Source of the DNA: Mumia sp. zg.B17
GTDB taxonomy: Bacteria; Actinomycetota; Actinomycetes; Propionibacteriales; Nocardioidaceae
Assembly: GCF_019550915.1 (NCBI RefSeq)
Contig: NZ_JAHWCI010000002.1
Location: forward strand, 1 to 64,000
DNA: 64,000 nucleotides
Direction of reading: 5' to 3'
The position numbers and the translations under genes were made by a program. Shown piece by piece: positions 17,356 to 24,054 of the stretch. Positions within the stretch are counted from its first letter, which is position 1; the number at the start of each line of letters is the position of its first letter. The notes under the pieces are model-generated. The model made no database searches. It worked only from the letters and a program-made list of their open reading frames with translations, and was not told the origin of the DNA.

Positions 17356-17937
17356 GTGAGCAAAGTGGTGATGTACGGCTCGGTGTCGGTGGACGGCTTC
17401 ATCGCGGACGAGAAGGACGATCCCGGTCCGATCTTCGAGTGGTTGGTCAGCGGTGACGTCCCGTTGGACGAGAGCGGCGAGGTGAAGGTGTCGCCGGCGT
17501 CCTATGACTACACACGTCAGTACTGGGACCAGATCGGGGTGACGATCGCCGGCCGCCACGTCTTCGACCTGACGGACGGCTGGGACGGGCAGCCTCCGAG
17601 CGGGATCGACCACGTGGTCGTCGTGACGCACCGTCCACCGCCCGAGGGCTGGGACGCCGCGGCGCCGTTCCACTTCGTCGACGGGGTCGAGGCAGCGGTG
17701 GCCGCGGCGCAGGAGCTTGCGGGTGACCGCATCGTCGAGGTCGCCGCCGGTGACGTCGGTGGTCAGGCGCTGGCCGCGGGCCTGGTCGACGAGGTGCGCA
17801 TGGACCTCGTGCCTGTCGTGCTCGGCTCCGGCAAGCGCTACTTCGGGTCGGTCCGTGCCCAGCACCTGCTGGAGGATCCTGACGTCGTGATCCAGGGCGA
17901 CCGCGTGCTGCACCTACGCTTTCGGGTGCGCCGTTGA
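17356..17937 (+). CDS. Dihydrofolate reductase-fold (RibD C-terminal) family protein
   Basis: 193-residue protein of the DHFR/RibD-C superfamily, which usually acts as an NADPH-dependent reductase of uncertain substrate. Family features are the start MSKVVMYGSVSVDGFIADE, IAGRHVFDLTDGW, the GGQALAAGLVDEVRMDLVPVVLGSGKRYF segment near 130-165 and a final strand VLHLRFRVRR. GTG 17356 is preceded by a strong GGAGGAGAG Shine-Dalgarno. The gene lies 64 bases after the AraC gene and is probably controlled by it or co-transcribed with it. It need not take part in folate synthesis; most small family members of this kind have unassigned roles. Confidence 0.88.
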   Translation: MSKVVMYGSVSVDGFIADEKDDPGPIFEWLVSGDVPLDESGEVKVSPASYDYTRQYWDQIGVTIAGRHVFDLTDGWDGQPPSGIDHVVVVTHRPPPEGWDAAAPFHFVDGVEAAVAAAQELAGDRIVEVAAGDVGGQALAAGLVDEVRMDLVPVVLGSGKRYFGSVRAQHLLEDPDVVIQGDRVLHLRFRVRR

Positions 17938-18411
17938 CCGGTGGCCAGGTAATGGAAGAAGACGCGAGAGGCCGCGAACCCGCTGCCCTGATCTGCCTCG
18001 GGTACGGTTTGTGGTCATACGTGGCGCTGTGACCCTTATCTGGCTACTTTGACCAGGCTACGTTGCTCTTGTGATCGGGCTAGGTTACTCCATTCCTGCT
18101 CGAACGAGATGCGACACCCAGCGCGATATGTACGAGCACGCGGATGTGGAGTACTGGCGGGTGGAAGGCAGCCCGGGCGGGCCGCTCCCGCAGTCTATTG
18201 AGGAAGTCGAATTGGCCAGTGCACTCGCGACTCCAGGTCCTCAACGATTTCCTGTGAGTCAGAGCAGTTGATCGTCCCCACCGTTCTCGCAGGGCTGTCG
18301 CTCGTTCGTCGGCTCGACGGAAGGCGTCGGTGAAGCGGTGAGGGGCCCGCGCGCCTTTGGCTGAGTCAAGGCCGCGGAATGCGCTCTGAGTCCCGCATGA
18401 CGGCGCTTGTT
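17938..18411. other. Lower-G+C gap without a convincing gene
   Basis: Nearly 480 bases with only weak frames. A plus-strand 47-codon stretch from ATG 18128 (MYEHADVEYWRVEGSPGG) and a minus-strand frame 18463-18080 are open, but neither has a ribosome site or recognisable domain. Both could be remains of the hydrolase/Rhs material displaced when the AraC segment came in. Confidence 0.35.
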
Positions 18412-18530
18412 GGGCGAACTCATCTTCAATGGTCAGACTGACGGCAACTGTTCGGATTCGCACCCATTGTCGGGTTTTCGTTCAAAAAAGATCACGGAAG
18501 GATCACGATCCACGTCTTGGAATACGTTTC
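18412..18530 (-). repeat. Decayed copy of the hydrolase start and upstream region
   Basis: GGGCGAACTCATC (18412-18424) and the TCACGATCCA ... GGAATACGTTTC block (18500-18530) match 12006-12018 and 12053-12083 in order and orientation, with a longer spacer. Read on the minus strand, ATGAGTTCGCCC corresponds to the hydrolase start ATGAGTTCACCC. The downstream coding sequence is not recognisable as hydrolase. As with the first copy, an Rhs fragment follows on the plus strand. Confidence 0.5.
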
Positions 18531-18592
18531 CTTGTGTGCACTGGACAGCCTTCGGCGACGTCGGCCAAGATTCAGTGGCGGGATGACAAGAC

Positions 18593-19315
18593 TTGGGTGC
18601 GCAGCAGCGCTCGACCGACACTGTGGGTGGCTTCACCCTGATGGGTGCTCGTCTATACAGCCCGCTCACTGGCAGATTCTTGTCGCGCGACGGCGTCCAA
18701 GGCGGGAACGACAACGCTTACACATATCCCGTTGACCCGATCGGCAGCGTCGACCTTGATGGCTACATCGAACATCCAGGCGGTCGGCCCAGTCCCGGCG
18801 TCTACGTGCACAAGACAATCCGCGGGGGCAAATCTGCCGTGGCGGCTGTCCCGTCCAAGAGCTCCAAGCACAATGGCTATCCGGCTCCGTACAAGGCGCG
18901 GCCCAAGAAGGCCGCGCCGAAGCCTAAAAAGAGGTCCGCGAGGCAGCAGAGGGCCGGGATGGCGGTAGCGGGCTTCACCGGTGGGTGCACCCTGGGCGGG
19001 GCTGCAGGCTTTCTGATCGCTGGTCCGGCCGGTGCGGCGGTCGGTTGTGGAGCGGGGGCTGGCGCGCTCAACGGATGGATGGAAGGCGCCCGAAATTCGA
19101 AAAAGAAGACAAAGCGGGGGAAAGTGAAAGATGCGTCGAAGGAAGCAGCATGGGGGGCTGAAGGGACTCGGCGAGGGCTTGGGAGGATCCTGGTTGTGGG
19201 GAAAAACCCGCAGTTGATACCGATTGAAAGGTGCGGAGATGGCTACCTTGGTCCTCAGGAGAGGCTACGACTCAGGAGGGGCGCTTCGGAGGCTCAGTTT
19301 TCGGCTGGACAATGA
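18593..19315 (+). CDS. Orphan Rhs C-terminal tip (second toxin), possibly frameshifted
   Basis: Begins inside the Rhs core (QRSTDTVGGFTLMGARLYSPLTGRFL), then GGNDNAYTYPVDP and VDLDG by about residue 60. No start fits: TTG 18593 follows an in-frame TGA, and no YD repeats precede it. The tip (about 60-200) is a basic linker (KARPKKAAPKPKKRSARQQR), then a Gly/Ala-rich hydrophobic segment (AVAGFTGGCTLGGAAGFLIAGPAGAAVG) and a Lys-rich end. In frame it runs to 19315, overlapping the next gene by 77 bases with an unnatural-looking tail. Removing one G from the G6 run at 19152-19157 would instead give AAWGLKGLGEGLGGSWLWGKTRS and a stop at 19215-19217, 21 bases before the next gene. This is a displaced tip, probably a pseudogene or recombination donor. 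Confidence 0.65.
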   Translation: MGAQQRSTDTVGGFTLMGARLYSPLTGRFLSRDGVQGGNDNAYTYPVDPIGSVDLDGYIEHPGGRPSPGVYVHKTIRGGKSAVAAVPSKSSKHNGYPAPYKARPKKAAPKPKKRSARQQRAGMAVAGFTGGCTLGGAAGFLIAGPAGAAVGCGAGAGALNGWMEGARNSKKKTKRGKVKDASKEAAWGAEGTRRGLGRILVVGKNPQLIPIERCGDGYLGPQERLRLRRGASEAQFSAGQ

Positions 19316-19547
19316 CGTCGTCGCTCGACTTCGCCCCAACCGCGAGGTTCGCATCGAAGTGCCCGCCGGCGAGCACACCCTCCAAGTTGCGATGGACTGG
19401 GCGACAAGTGAGCCTATGAGCGTTCTTATCGAGGAGGACGAAACCGTCTGCGTGCTCGGAGCCATTCAGTTCAGCATGATCCTGAAAGTGTTCTATCGTC
19501 CCCGCACCGCGCTGAAGTTGGTCGTCACTCGGCAAGCGCGACGATAG
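19239..19547 (+). CDS. Small strand-rich protein, candidate immunity for the second Rhs tip
   Basis: 102-residue soluble protein (MATLVLRRGYDSGGALRRLSF...). The pattern RLRPNREVRIEVPAGEHTLQVAMDW resembles the beta-sandwich small proteins in which a Gly/His turn follows a 'PAGEH' strand. The second half is EEDETVCVLGAIQF and a basic end KLVVTRQARR. ATG 19239 is preceded by GAAAGG at suitable spacing; upstream in-frame starts lie inside the toxin tip. Its position directly after an Rhs tip makes immunity the leading guess, but such proteins also occur alone, so the role is inferred. Confidence 0.65.
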   Translation: MATLVLRRGYDSGGALRRLSFRLDNDVVARLRPNREVRIEVPAGEHTLQVAMDWATSEPMSVLIEEDETVCVLGAIQFSMILKVFYRPRTALKLVVTRQARR

Positions 19548-19741
19548 GCCCGCGGGGCCGCTGAGATCGGGATCGGGACGGACGGCTTGCGCTGCCGGCG
19601 CTCGGCGCGAACGCGCTGCTGTGGCGAACGCTCGGGGTCTTCGACTCGCTCAGTGTCGCTCTGTCGTGGGTGGGGCCATCGCCGGCGTCCTGGCAGAGCA
19701 GGTTCTCGGGACACTAATGCGGTCGGCCCCAGTGAACACGT

Positions 19742-19801
19742 GCTACCGCCCAGTAGGCTTCAAGACACAGCCTGTGCCGCACGTCACACCCGGAGGATCC
19801 G
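19742..19801 (+). promoter_or_regulatory. Aldehyde dehydrogenase leader/promoter, conserved in the truncated copy
   Basis: The 60 bases before the start match 15862-15921 at 55 of 60 positions. Shared elements are CTACCG-N3-CAGTAGG (a CTAC/GTAG dyad containing a possible -10 TAGGCT), CTGTGCCGCACGTCACACC and the GGAGGA ribosome site. The conservation, higher than in the coding part that follows, points to functional control sequence. Confidence 0.5.
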
Positions 19802-21364
19802 ATGGCGACCATCAGCACCACGCCGAAGCGCACCCGCACCCGCAAGGACGCGGGTGCCGACGAGCAGGGAGCTCCGACGCCGCAGACGTTCGACTCGCTG
19901 AACCCTGCGACCGGCGACGTCGTCGGCACCTACCCGGTGATGACGCGCGAGGAGGTCGACGCGACCGTCGAGCGGGCGCGCATCGCCAGCCAGTGGTGGA
20001 CCGAGATCGGCTTCGACGGCCGCAAGGAGGTGCTCGGCCGCTGGAACGGCGTCATCACGCGCCGCATCCACCAGCTCGCCGACGTCGTCCACGCCGAGAC
20101 GGGCAAGCCGCATGGTGACGCCGTGCTCGAGATCGGTCTCGCCATCGACCACATCGCGTGGGCGGCGGGACACGCCAAGAAGGTGCTCGGGCGCCGCACC
20201 GTCTCGCCCGGCCTGCTCATGGTCAACCAGAAGGCGACGATCGAATACAAGCCTCGCGGTGTCGTCGGTGTCATCGGCCCGTGGAACTACCCGGTGTTCA
20301 CGCCGATGGGCTCGCTGGCGTACGCGCTGGCCGCCGGCAACACGGTCGTGTTCAAGCCGTCGGAGTACACCCCCGGGGTCGGCACCTGGCTTGTCGACGC
20401 GTTCGCCGAGGTGGTGTCGGACTACCCGGTGCTCCAGCTCGTGACGGGCCTGGGAGAGACCGGCGCGGCGCTCGCGTCGGCGAAGGTCGACAAGGTGGCC
20501 TTCACCGGGTCGCCGGCGACCGGCCGCAAGGTCATGACGGCCGCCGCCGAGAACCTCACGCCGGTCGTCATCGAGGGCGGCGGCAAGGACGCGCTCATCG
20601 TGGACGAGGACGCCGACATCGCGGCGGCCGCCGACGCGGCGCTGTGGGGTGGGATGTCCAACGCAGGCCAGACGTGCATCGGCACCGAGCGGGTCTACGT
20701 CCACGAGAAGGTCTTCGACGCCTTCGTCTCCGAGATCACGGCCCAGGCCGCCAAGGTACGGGCCGGCTCGGACGCCGACGCCGAGTACGGGCCGATCACG
20801 ATGCCGAGCCAGGTCCCGATCATCAAGCGGCACGTCGAGGATGCGGTCGCGCGTGGAGGCCGTGCCGTCGTCGGAGGGCCGGACGCCGTGGGCGAGCGGT
20901 TCGTCCAGCCCACGATCCTCGTCGACGTCCCCGAGGACGCCGACGCGGTGACCGAGGAGACGTTCGGCCCGACGCTCGTCGTCAACCCGGTGCCGTCGAT
21001 GGACGAGGCCGTACGCCGCGCCAACGCGACGTCGTACGGCCTGGGTGGAGCCGTCTTCGGCAAGAAGCGTGCGGCCGAGATCGCCCACAAGATCCGTGCC
21101 GGGATGACCTCGGTCAACTCCGTCACCTCGTTCGCCGGCGTGCCGTCGCTGCCGTTCGGCGGTGTGGGGGAGTCGGGCTTCGGTCGGATCCACGGCGAGG
21201 ACGGGCTCAAGGAGTTCGCCTACTCGCACGCGGTCACCGTGCCGCGGTTCAAGCCGGCGATGGTGCTCACCACCTTCGGCCGGACCCCGGGTCAGGAGAA
21301 GTCGTTCGTCTCGCTGCTCACCGCCCTGCACGGAGGCAAGGCGCTGCGGGTCACCAAGAAGTAG
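19802..21364 (+). CDS. NAD(P)-dependent aldehyde dehydrogenase (succinic semialdehyde dehydrogenase-like)
   Basis: 520-residue aldehyde dehydrogenase that oxidises an aldehyde to the acid; similarity in layout to actinobacterial succinic semialdehyde dehydrogenases suggests that substrate without proving it. Signatures are IGPWNYPVFTPMGSLAYALAAGN (cofactor fold), FTGSPATGRKV, general base Glu258 in VIEGGGKDAL (the usual ELGGK is changed to EGGGK) and catalytic Cys292 in SNAGQTCIGTERV. Also present are EETFGP and the C-terminal PFGGVGESGFGRIHG. ATG 19802 follows GGAGGA. The 5' end is duplicated in the pseudogene at 15862. The stop is 12 bases from the convergent pta gene. Confidence 0.9.
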   Translation: MATISTTPKRTRTRKDAGADEQGAPTPQTFDSLNPATGDVVGTYPVMTREEVDATVERARIASQWWTEIGFDGRKEVLGRWNGVITRRIHQLADVVHAETGKPHGDAVLEIGLAIDHIAWAAGHAKKVLGRRTVSPGLLMVNQKATIEYKPRGVVGVIGPWNYPVFTPMGSLAYALAAGNTVVFKPSEYTPGVGTWLVDAFAEVVSDYPVLQLVTGLGETGAALASAKVDKVAFTGSPATGRKVMTAAAENLTPVVIEGGGKDALIVDEDADIAAAADAALWGGMSNAGQTCIGTERVYVHEKVFDAFVSEITAQAAKVRAGSDADAEYGPITMPSQVPIIKRHVEDAVARGGRAVVGGPDAVGERFVQPTILVDVPEDADAVTEETFGPTLVVNPVPSMDEAVRRANATSYGLGGAVFGKKRAAEIAHKIRAGMTSVNSVTSFAGVPSLPFGGVGESGFGRIHGEDGLKEFAYSHAVTVPRFKPAMVLTTFGRTPGQEKSFVSLLTALHGGKALRVTKK

Positions 21365-21376
21365 AGCGCGCCGGGC

Positions 21377-23509
21377 TCAGCCTGCGTCGAGCTGCTGAGC
21401 CTGGATCGCGGTGATGGCCACGGTGTTGACGATGTCGCGCACCGTGGCGCCGCGCGACAGGTCGTTGACCGGCTTGCGCAGGCCCTGCAGCACGGGGCCG
21501 ATCGCGACCGCGCCCGCCGAGCGCTGCACCGCCTTGTAGGTGTTGTTGCCCGTGTTGAGGTCGGGGAACACGAAGACGGTCGCGCGTCCTGCGACGTCGG
21601 ACTCGGGGAGCTTGGTCCGCGCCACCGCGAGGTCGATCGCGGCGTCGTACTGGATGGGCCCCTCGATGAGCAGCTCGGGGGCGCGCTCCTGCGCGAGCCC
21701 CGTGGCGTTGAGCACCTTCTCGACGTCGGCGCCGCTGCCGGAGGCGCCGGTCGAGTACGACAGCATCGCGACCCTCGGCTCGATGCCGAACGCCGCCGCC
21801 GTGCGCGCCGACGAGATCGCGATGTCCGCCAGCTGGACGGCGTCGGGGTCGACGACGACGGCGCAGTCGCCGTAGACGAGGACCTGGTTCTCGAGGCACA
21901 TGAAGAACACCGAGGAGACCGTCGAGACGCCCGGGACCGTCTTGACGACCTCGAGGGCCGGCCGGATCGTGTGAGCGGTGGTGTGCGCCGCACCCGACAC
22001 CATGCCGTCGGCGTGGCCGAGCTCCACCATCATCGTGCCGAAGTAGGACACGTCGGTGACCGTCGCCCGGGCGTCGTCGAGGTCGACACCGCGGTGCTTG
22101 CGGCGCCGGTAGTACTCCTGGGCGAAGTGCTCCAGGTCGTCGGAGGCGCTCGGGTCCACGATCGCGGCGGCCGAGAGGTCCACGCCGAGGCTCGCGGCTC
22201 GCGCGGTCAGCGCGATCGGGTCACCGAGCAGCGTGAGGTCGGCGACGCCGCGGCGCAGCAGGATGTCGGCAGCCCGCAGGATGCGCTCGTCGTCGCCCTC
22301 CGGCAGCACGATGTGCTTCCGGTCGGCGGTCGCGCGGTCCAGGATCTCGTGCTCGAACATCAGCGGCGTGACAGCGGTCGTCCGCGACACCTCGAGCCGG
22401 TCGAGGAGCGCGTCTCCGTCGACGTGCTCGGCGAAGAGCGCGAGTGCGGTCGTGATCTTGCGAGGTGACTCCCGGGTCAGCCGGCCGCGTCGCCCCGTCA
22501 GCGCCTGCGAGGTCGCGTGGGTGCCGAGGTCGGTGGCGATGATCGGCATCGTCGACCCGACTCCACGCAGCAACCTGTCGACCTGCTCGGGCAGCGCGAT
22601 GCCGCCGTTGAGCACGATGCCCGCGATCTGGGGGAACTCGGTCGACGCGTGCGCCGTGAGCACGCCCAGCACGATCTCGGGACGGTCGCCGGGGGCGATG
22701 ACGACGGCACTCTCGAAGAGCCGGTCGAGCACGTTCGGCAGCGTCATCGCGGCGACGACGAAGCCACTGGCCTCGCGTCCGAGCAGACGCTCGTCGCCGC
22801 GGACGAGGGTGCCGTCGCAGGCGGCCATGAGGTCGGCGACGGTCGGGGACGACAGGACGGGCTCGTCCGGCACGGCATAGACGAGGACGTCACGGTCGAC
22901 CAGCGTCGCGCGGTCGGACAGGACCTCGGGGTCGGTCACCCGGTTGACGATCACGGCGAACAGCTCGGCGTGGTTCGCCTCCAGCTCGGCGACGGCGACG
23001 TCGGCGACGCTGCTGACGTCCGCACGGGTACGGTCGGCGCCGTTGAGCACGAGCAGGACCGGTGAGGCGAGGTTGGCGGCGACGCGTGCGTTGTAGACGA
23101 ACTCCGTCGGGGCGGCGACGTCGGTGTAGTCGGTGCCCAGCACCACGACGGCGTCGCAGGACGCGGCGACCGCGGCGTGCCGGTCGATGATCCGCTCCAT
23201 CGCGGCGACCGGATCGTTGTGCACCTCCTCGTACGTCACGCCGACGGCGTCCTCGTAGGAGGTGACGACCGCGCCGTGCGACTCGAGCAGGTCGAGCACG
23301 TAGTCGCGTCCGCCGGTCGCCGCGACGTCGCCGCGGACGATCGGACGAAACACGCCGACCCTCTGGACGCGTCGCGACAGCTGCTCGACGACCCCGAGCG
23401 CGACAGTCGACTTGCCGGTGAACCCCTCGACGGAGGCGATGTAGACGCTGTTTCCCACCTGCCCGAGCCTAGGCCGGGCGTGCCCCGGCTGCCCGCCCGG
23501 GATGGTCAC
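21377..23509 (-). CDS. pta: Phosphate acetyltransferase, long BioD/DRTGG form
   Basis: 710-residue enzyme interconverting acetyl-CoA and acetyl phosphate. It is the long form: an N-terminal P-loop BioD-like domain (SVYIASVEGFTGKSTVALG, about 21-40), a central DRTGG domain (about 225-335) and the C-terminal PTA catalytic domain from about 385 (HIVLPEGDDERILRAADILLRRG to YSTGASGSGADVEKV and the final GATVRDIVNTVAITAIQA). GTG 23509 overlaps the upstream GNAT stop in a GTGA. A second GTG at 23458 would begin directly at VGNSVYIASVEG and fits family N-termini better. Neither has an obvious Shine-Dalgarno, so the start is open. No acetate kinase gene lies next to it, unlike the usual pta-ackA pair. 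Confidence 0.95.
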   Translation of the reverse strand: MTIPGGQPGHARPRLGQVGNSVYIASVEGFTGKSTVALGVVEQLSRRVQRVGVFRPIVRGDVAATGGRDYVLDLLESHGAVVTSYEDAVGVTYEEVHNDPVAAMERIIDRHAAVAASCDAVVVLGTDYTDVAAPTEFVYNARVAANLASPVLLVLNGADRTRADVSSVADVAVAELEANHAELFAVIVNRVTDPEVLSDRATLVDRDVLVYAVPDEPVLSSPTVADLMAACDGTLVRGDERLLGREASGFVVAAMTLPNVLDRLFESAVVIAPGDRPEIVLGVLTAHASTEFPQIAGIVLNGGIALPEQVDRLLRGVGSTMPIIATDLGTHATSQALTGRRGRLTRESPRKITTALALFAEHVDGDALLDRLEVSRTTAVTPLMFEHEILDRATADRKHIVLPEGDDERILRAADILLRRGVADLTLLGDPIALTARAASLGVDLSAAAIVDPSASDDLEHFAQEYYRRRKHRGVDLDDARATVTDVSYFGTMMVELGHADGMVSGAAHTTAHTIRPALEVVKTVPGVSTVSSVFFMCLENQVLVYGDCAVVVDPDAVQLADIAISSARTAAAFGIEPRVAMLSYSTGASGSGADVEKVLNATGLAQERAPELLIEGPIQYDAAIDLAVARTKLPESDVAGRATVFVFPDLNTGNNTYKAVQRSAGAVAIGPVLQGLRKPVNDLSRGATVRDIVNTVAITAIQAQQLDAG

Positions 23510-24024
23510 AGGGTCAGCAGCATCGTGATGTCGTCGCGGTCGTCGTCGACCCCGACGCGGATCGCGTCAGGCACCCGGCCGACCTCCTTGTAGCCACAGC
23601 GTGCGTAGAAGTCCTCGAGGCCGAGCCCGCCTCGGCAGGCCAACCGGATCGCCTCGATCCCGGGCATGCTGCGCGCGACGCCGGCGAGCGAGAGCATCAG
23701 CGCGAAGCCGGCCCCGTGCCCCTGCGACTCCGGATGGACCATCACAGTCTTGGCCCACACCCAGTGCTGCATGAGGCGGTGGGTGTTGCGCTCGAGGAAT
23801 CCGGCGGCTCGCACCTCGTCGCCGTCGAGCCCGACCACGAGGCGCGTCCGTCCTCGCCCGACCGACGCGAGGACGGTGTCGAGGCTCGGCTCGACGTCGT
23901 CCTCGGTCACCGGGGGGACGAATCCGACCGCTCCACCGGCGTTGGAGGAGTCGGTCCAGGTGCGCAGGAGTCCGGCGCGCAGGGACGGGGTGATGTCGGG
24001 GTCGGCGAGGAAGAAGAGAGCCAC
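23506..24024 (-). CDS. GNAT-family N-acetyltransferase
   Basis: 172-residue GCN5-related acetyltransferase using acetyl-CoA; the acceptor is unknown. The cofactor-binding core is visible in the second half: KTVMVHPESQGHGAGFALMLSLAGVARSMPGIEAIRLAC, where HPESQGHGAG is the pyrophosphate-binding Q/RxxGxG/A motif, then LEDFYARCGYKEVGRVPDAI, the typical end of the fold. Its stop overlaps the first possible pta start, so the two may be one transcript. The pairing of an acetyl-CoA consumer with the acetyl-CoA/acetyl-phosphate enzyme is suggestive only. Confidence 0.85.
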   Translation of the reverse strand: MALFFLADPDITPSLRAGLLRTWTDSSNAGGAVGFVPPVTEDDVEPSLDTVLASVGRGRTRLVVGLDGDEVRAAGFLERNTHRLMQHWVWAKTVMVHPESQGHGAGFALMLSLAGVARSMPGIEAIRLACRGGLGLEDFYARCGYKEVGRVPDAIRVGVDDDRDDITMLLTL

Positions 24025-24054
24025 GGAGGAACGGTACGGAGCAGGGTGCCCGTC

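Noticed and set aside
18080-18463. Minus-strand 127-codon frame after the DHFR-like gene
   Set aside because: Considered as an immunity gene or hydrolase remnant. It has no ribosome site, no recognisable domain and does not match the hydrolase beyond the start region.
12084-19741. Prophage or integrative element with att sites
   Set aside because: No integrase, tRNA, capsid or conjugation genes and no long flanking repeats; the structure is better explained by tandem duplication within the hydrolase and dehydrogenase genes.
19784-21331. Long minus-strand open frame opposite the aldehyde dehydrogenase
   Set aside because: Shadow frame; the plus-strand enzyme has catalytic Glu and Cys and a ribosome site.
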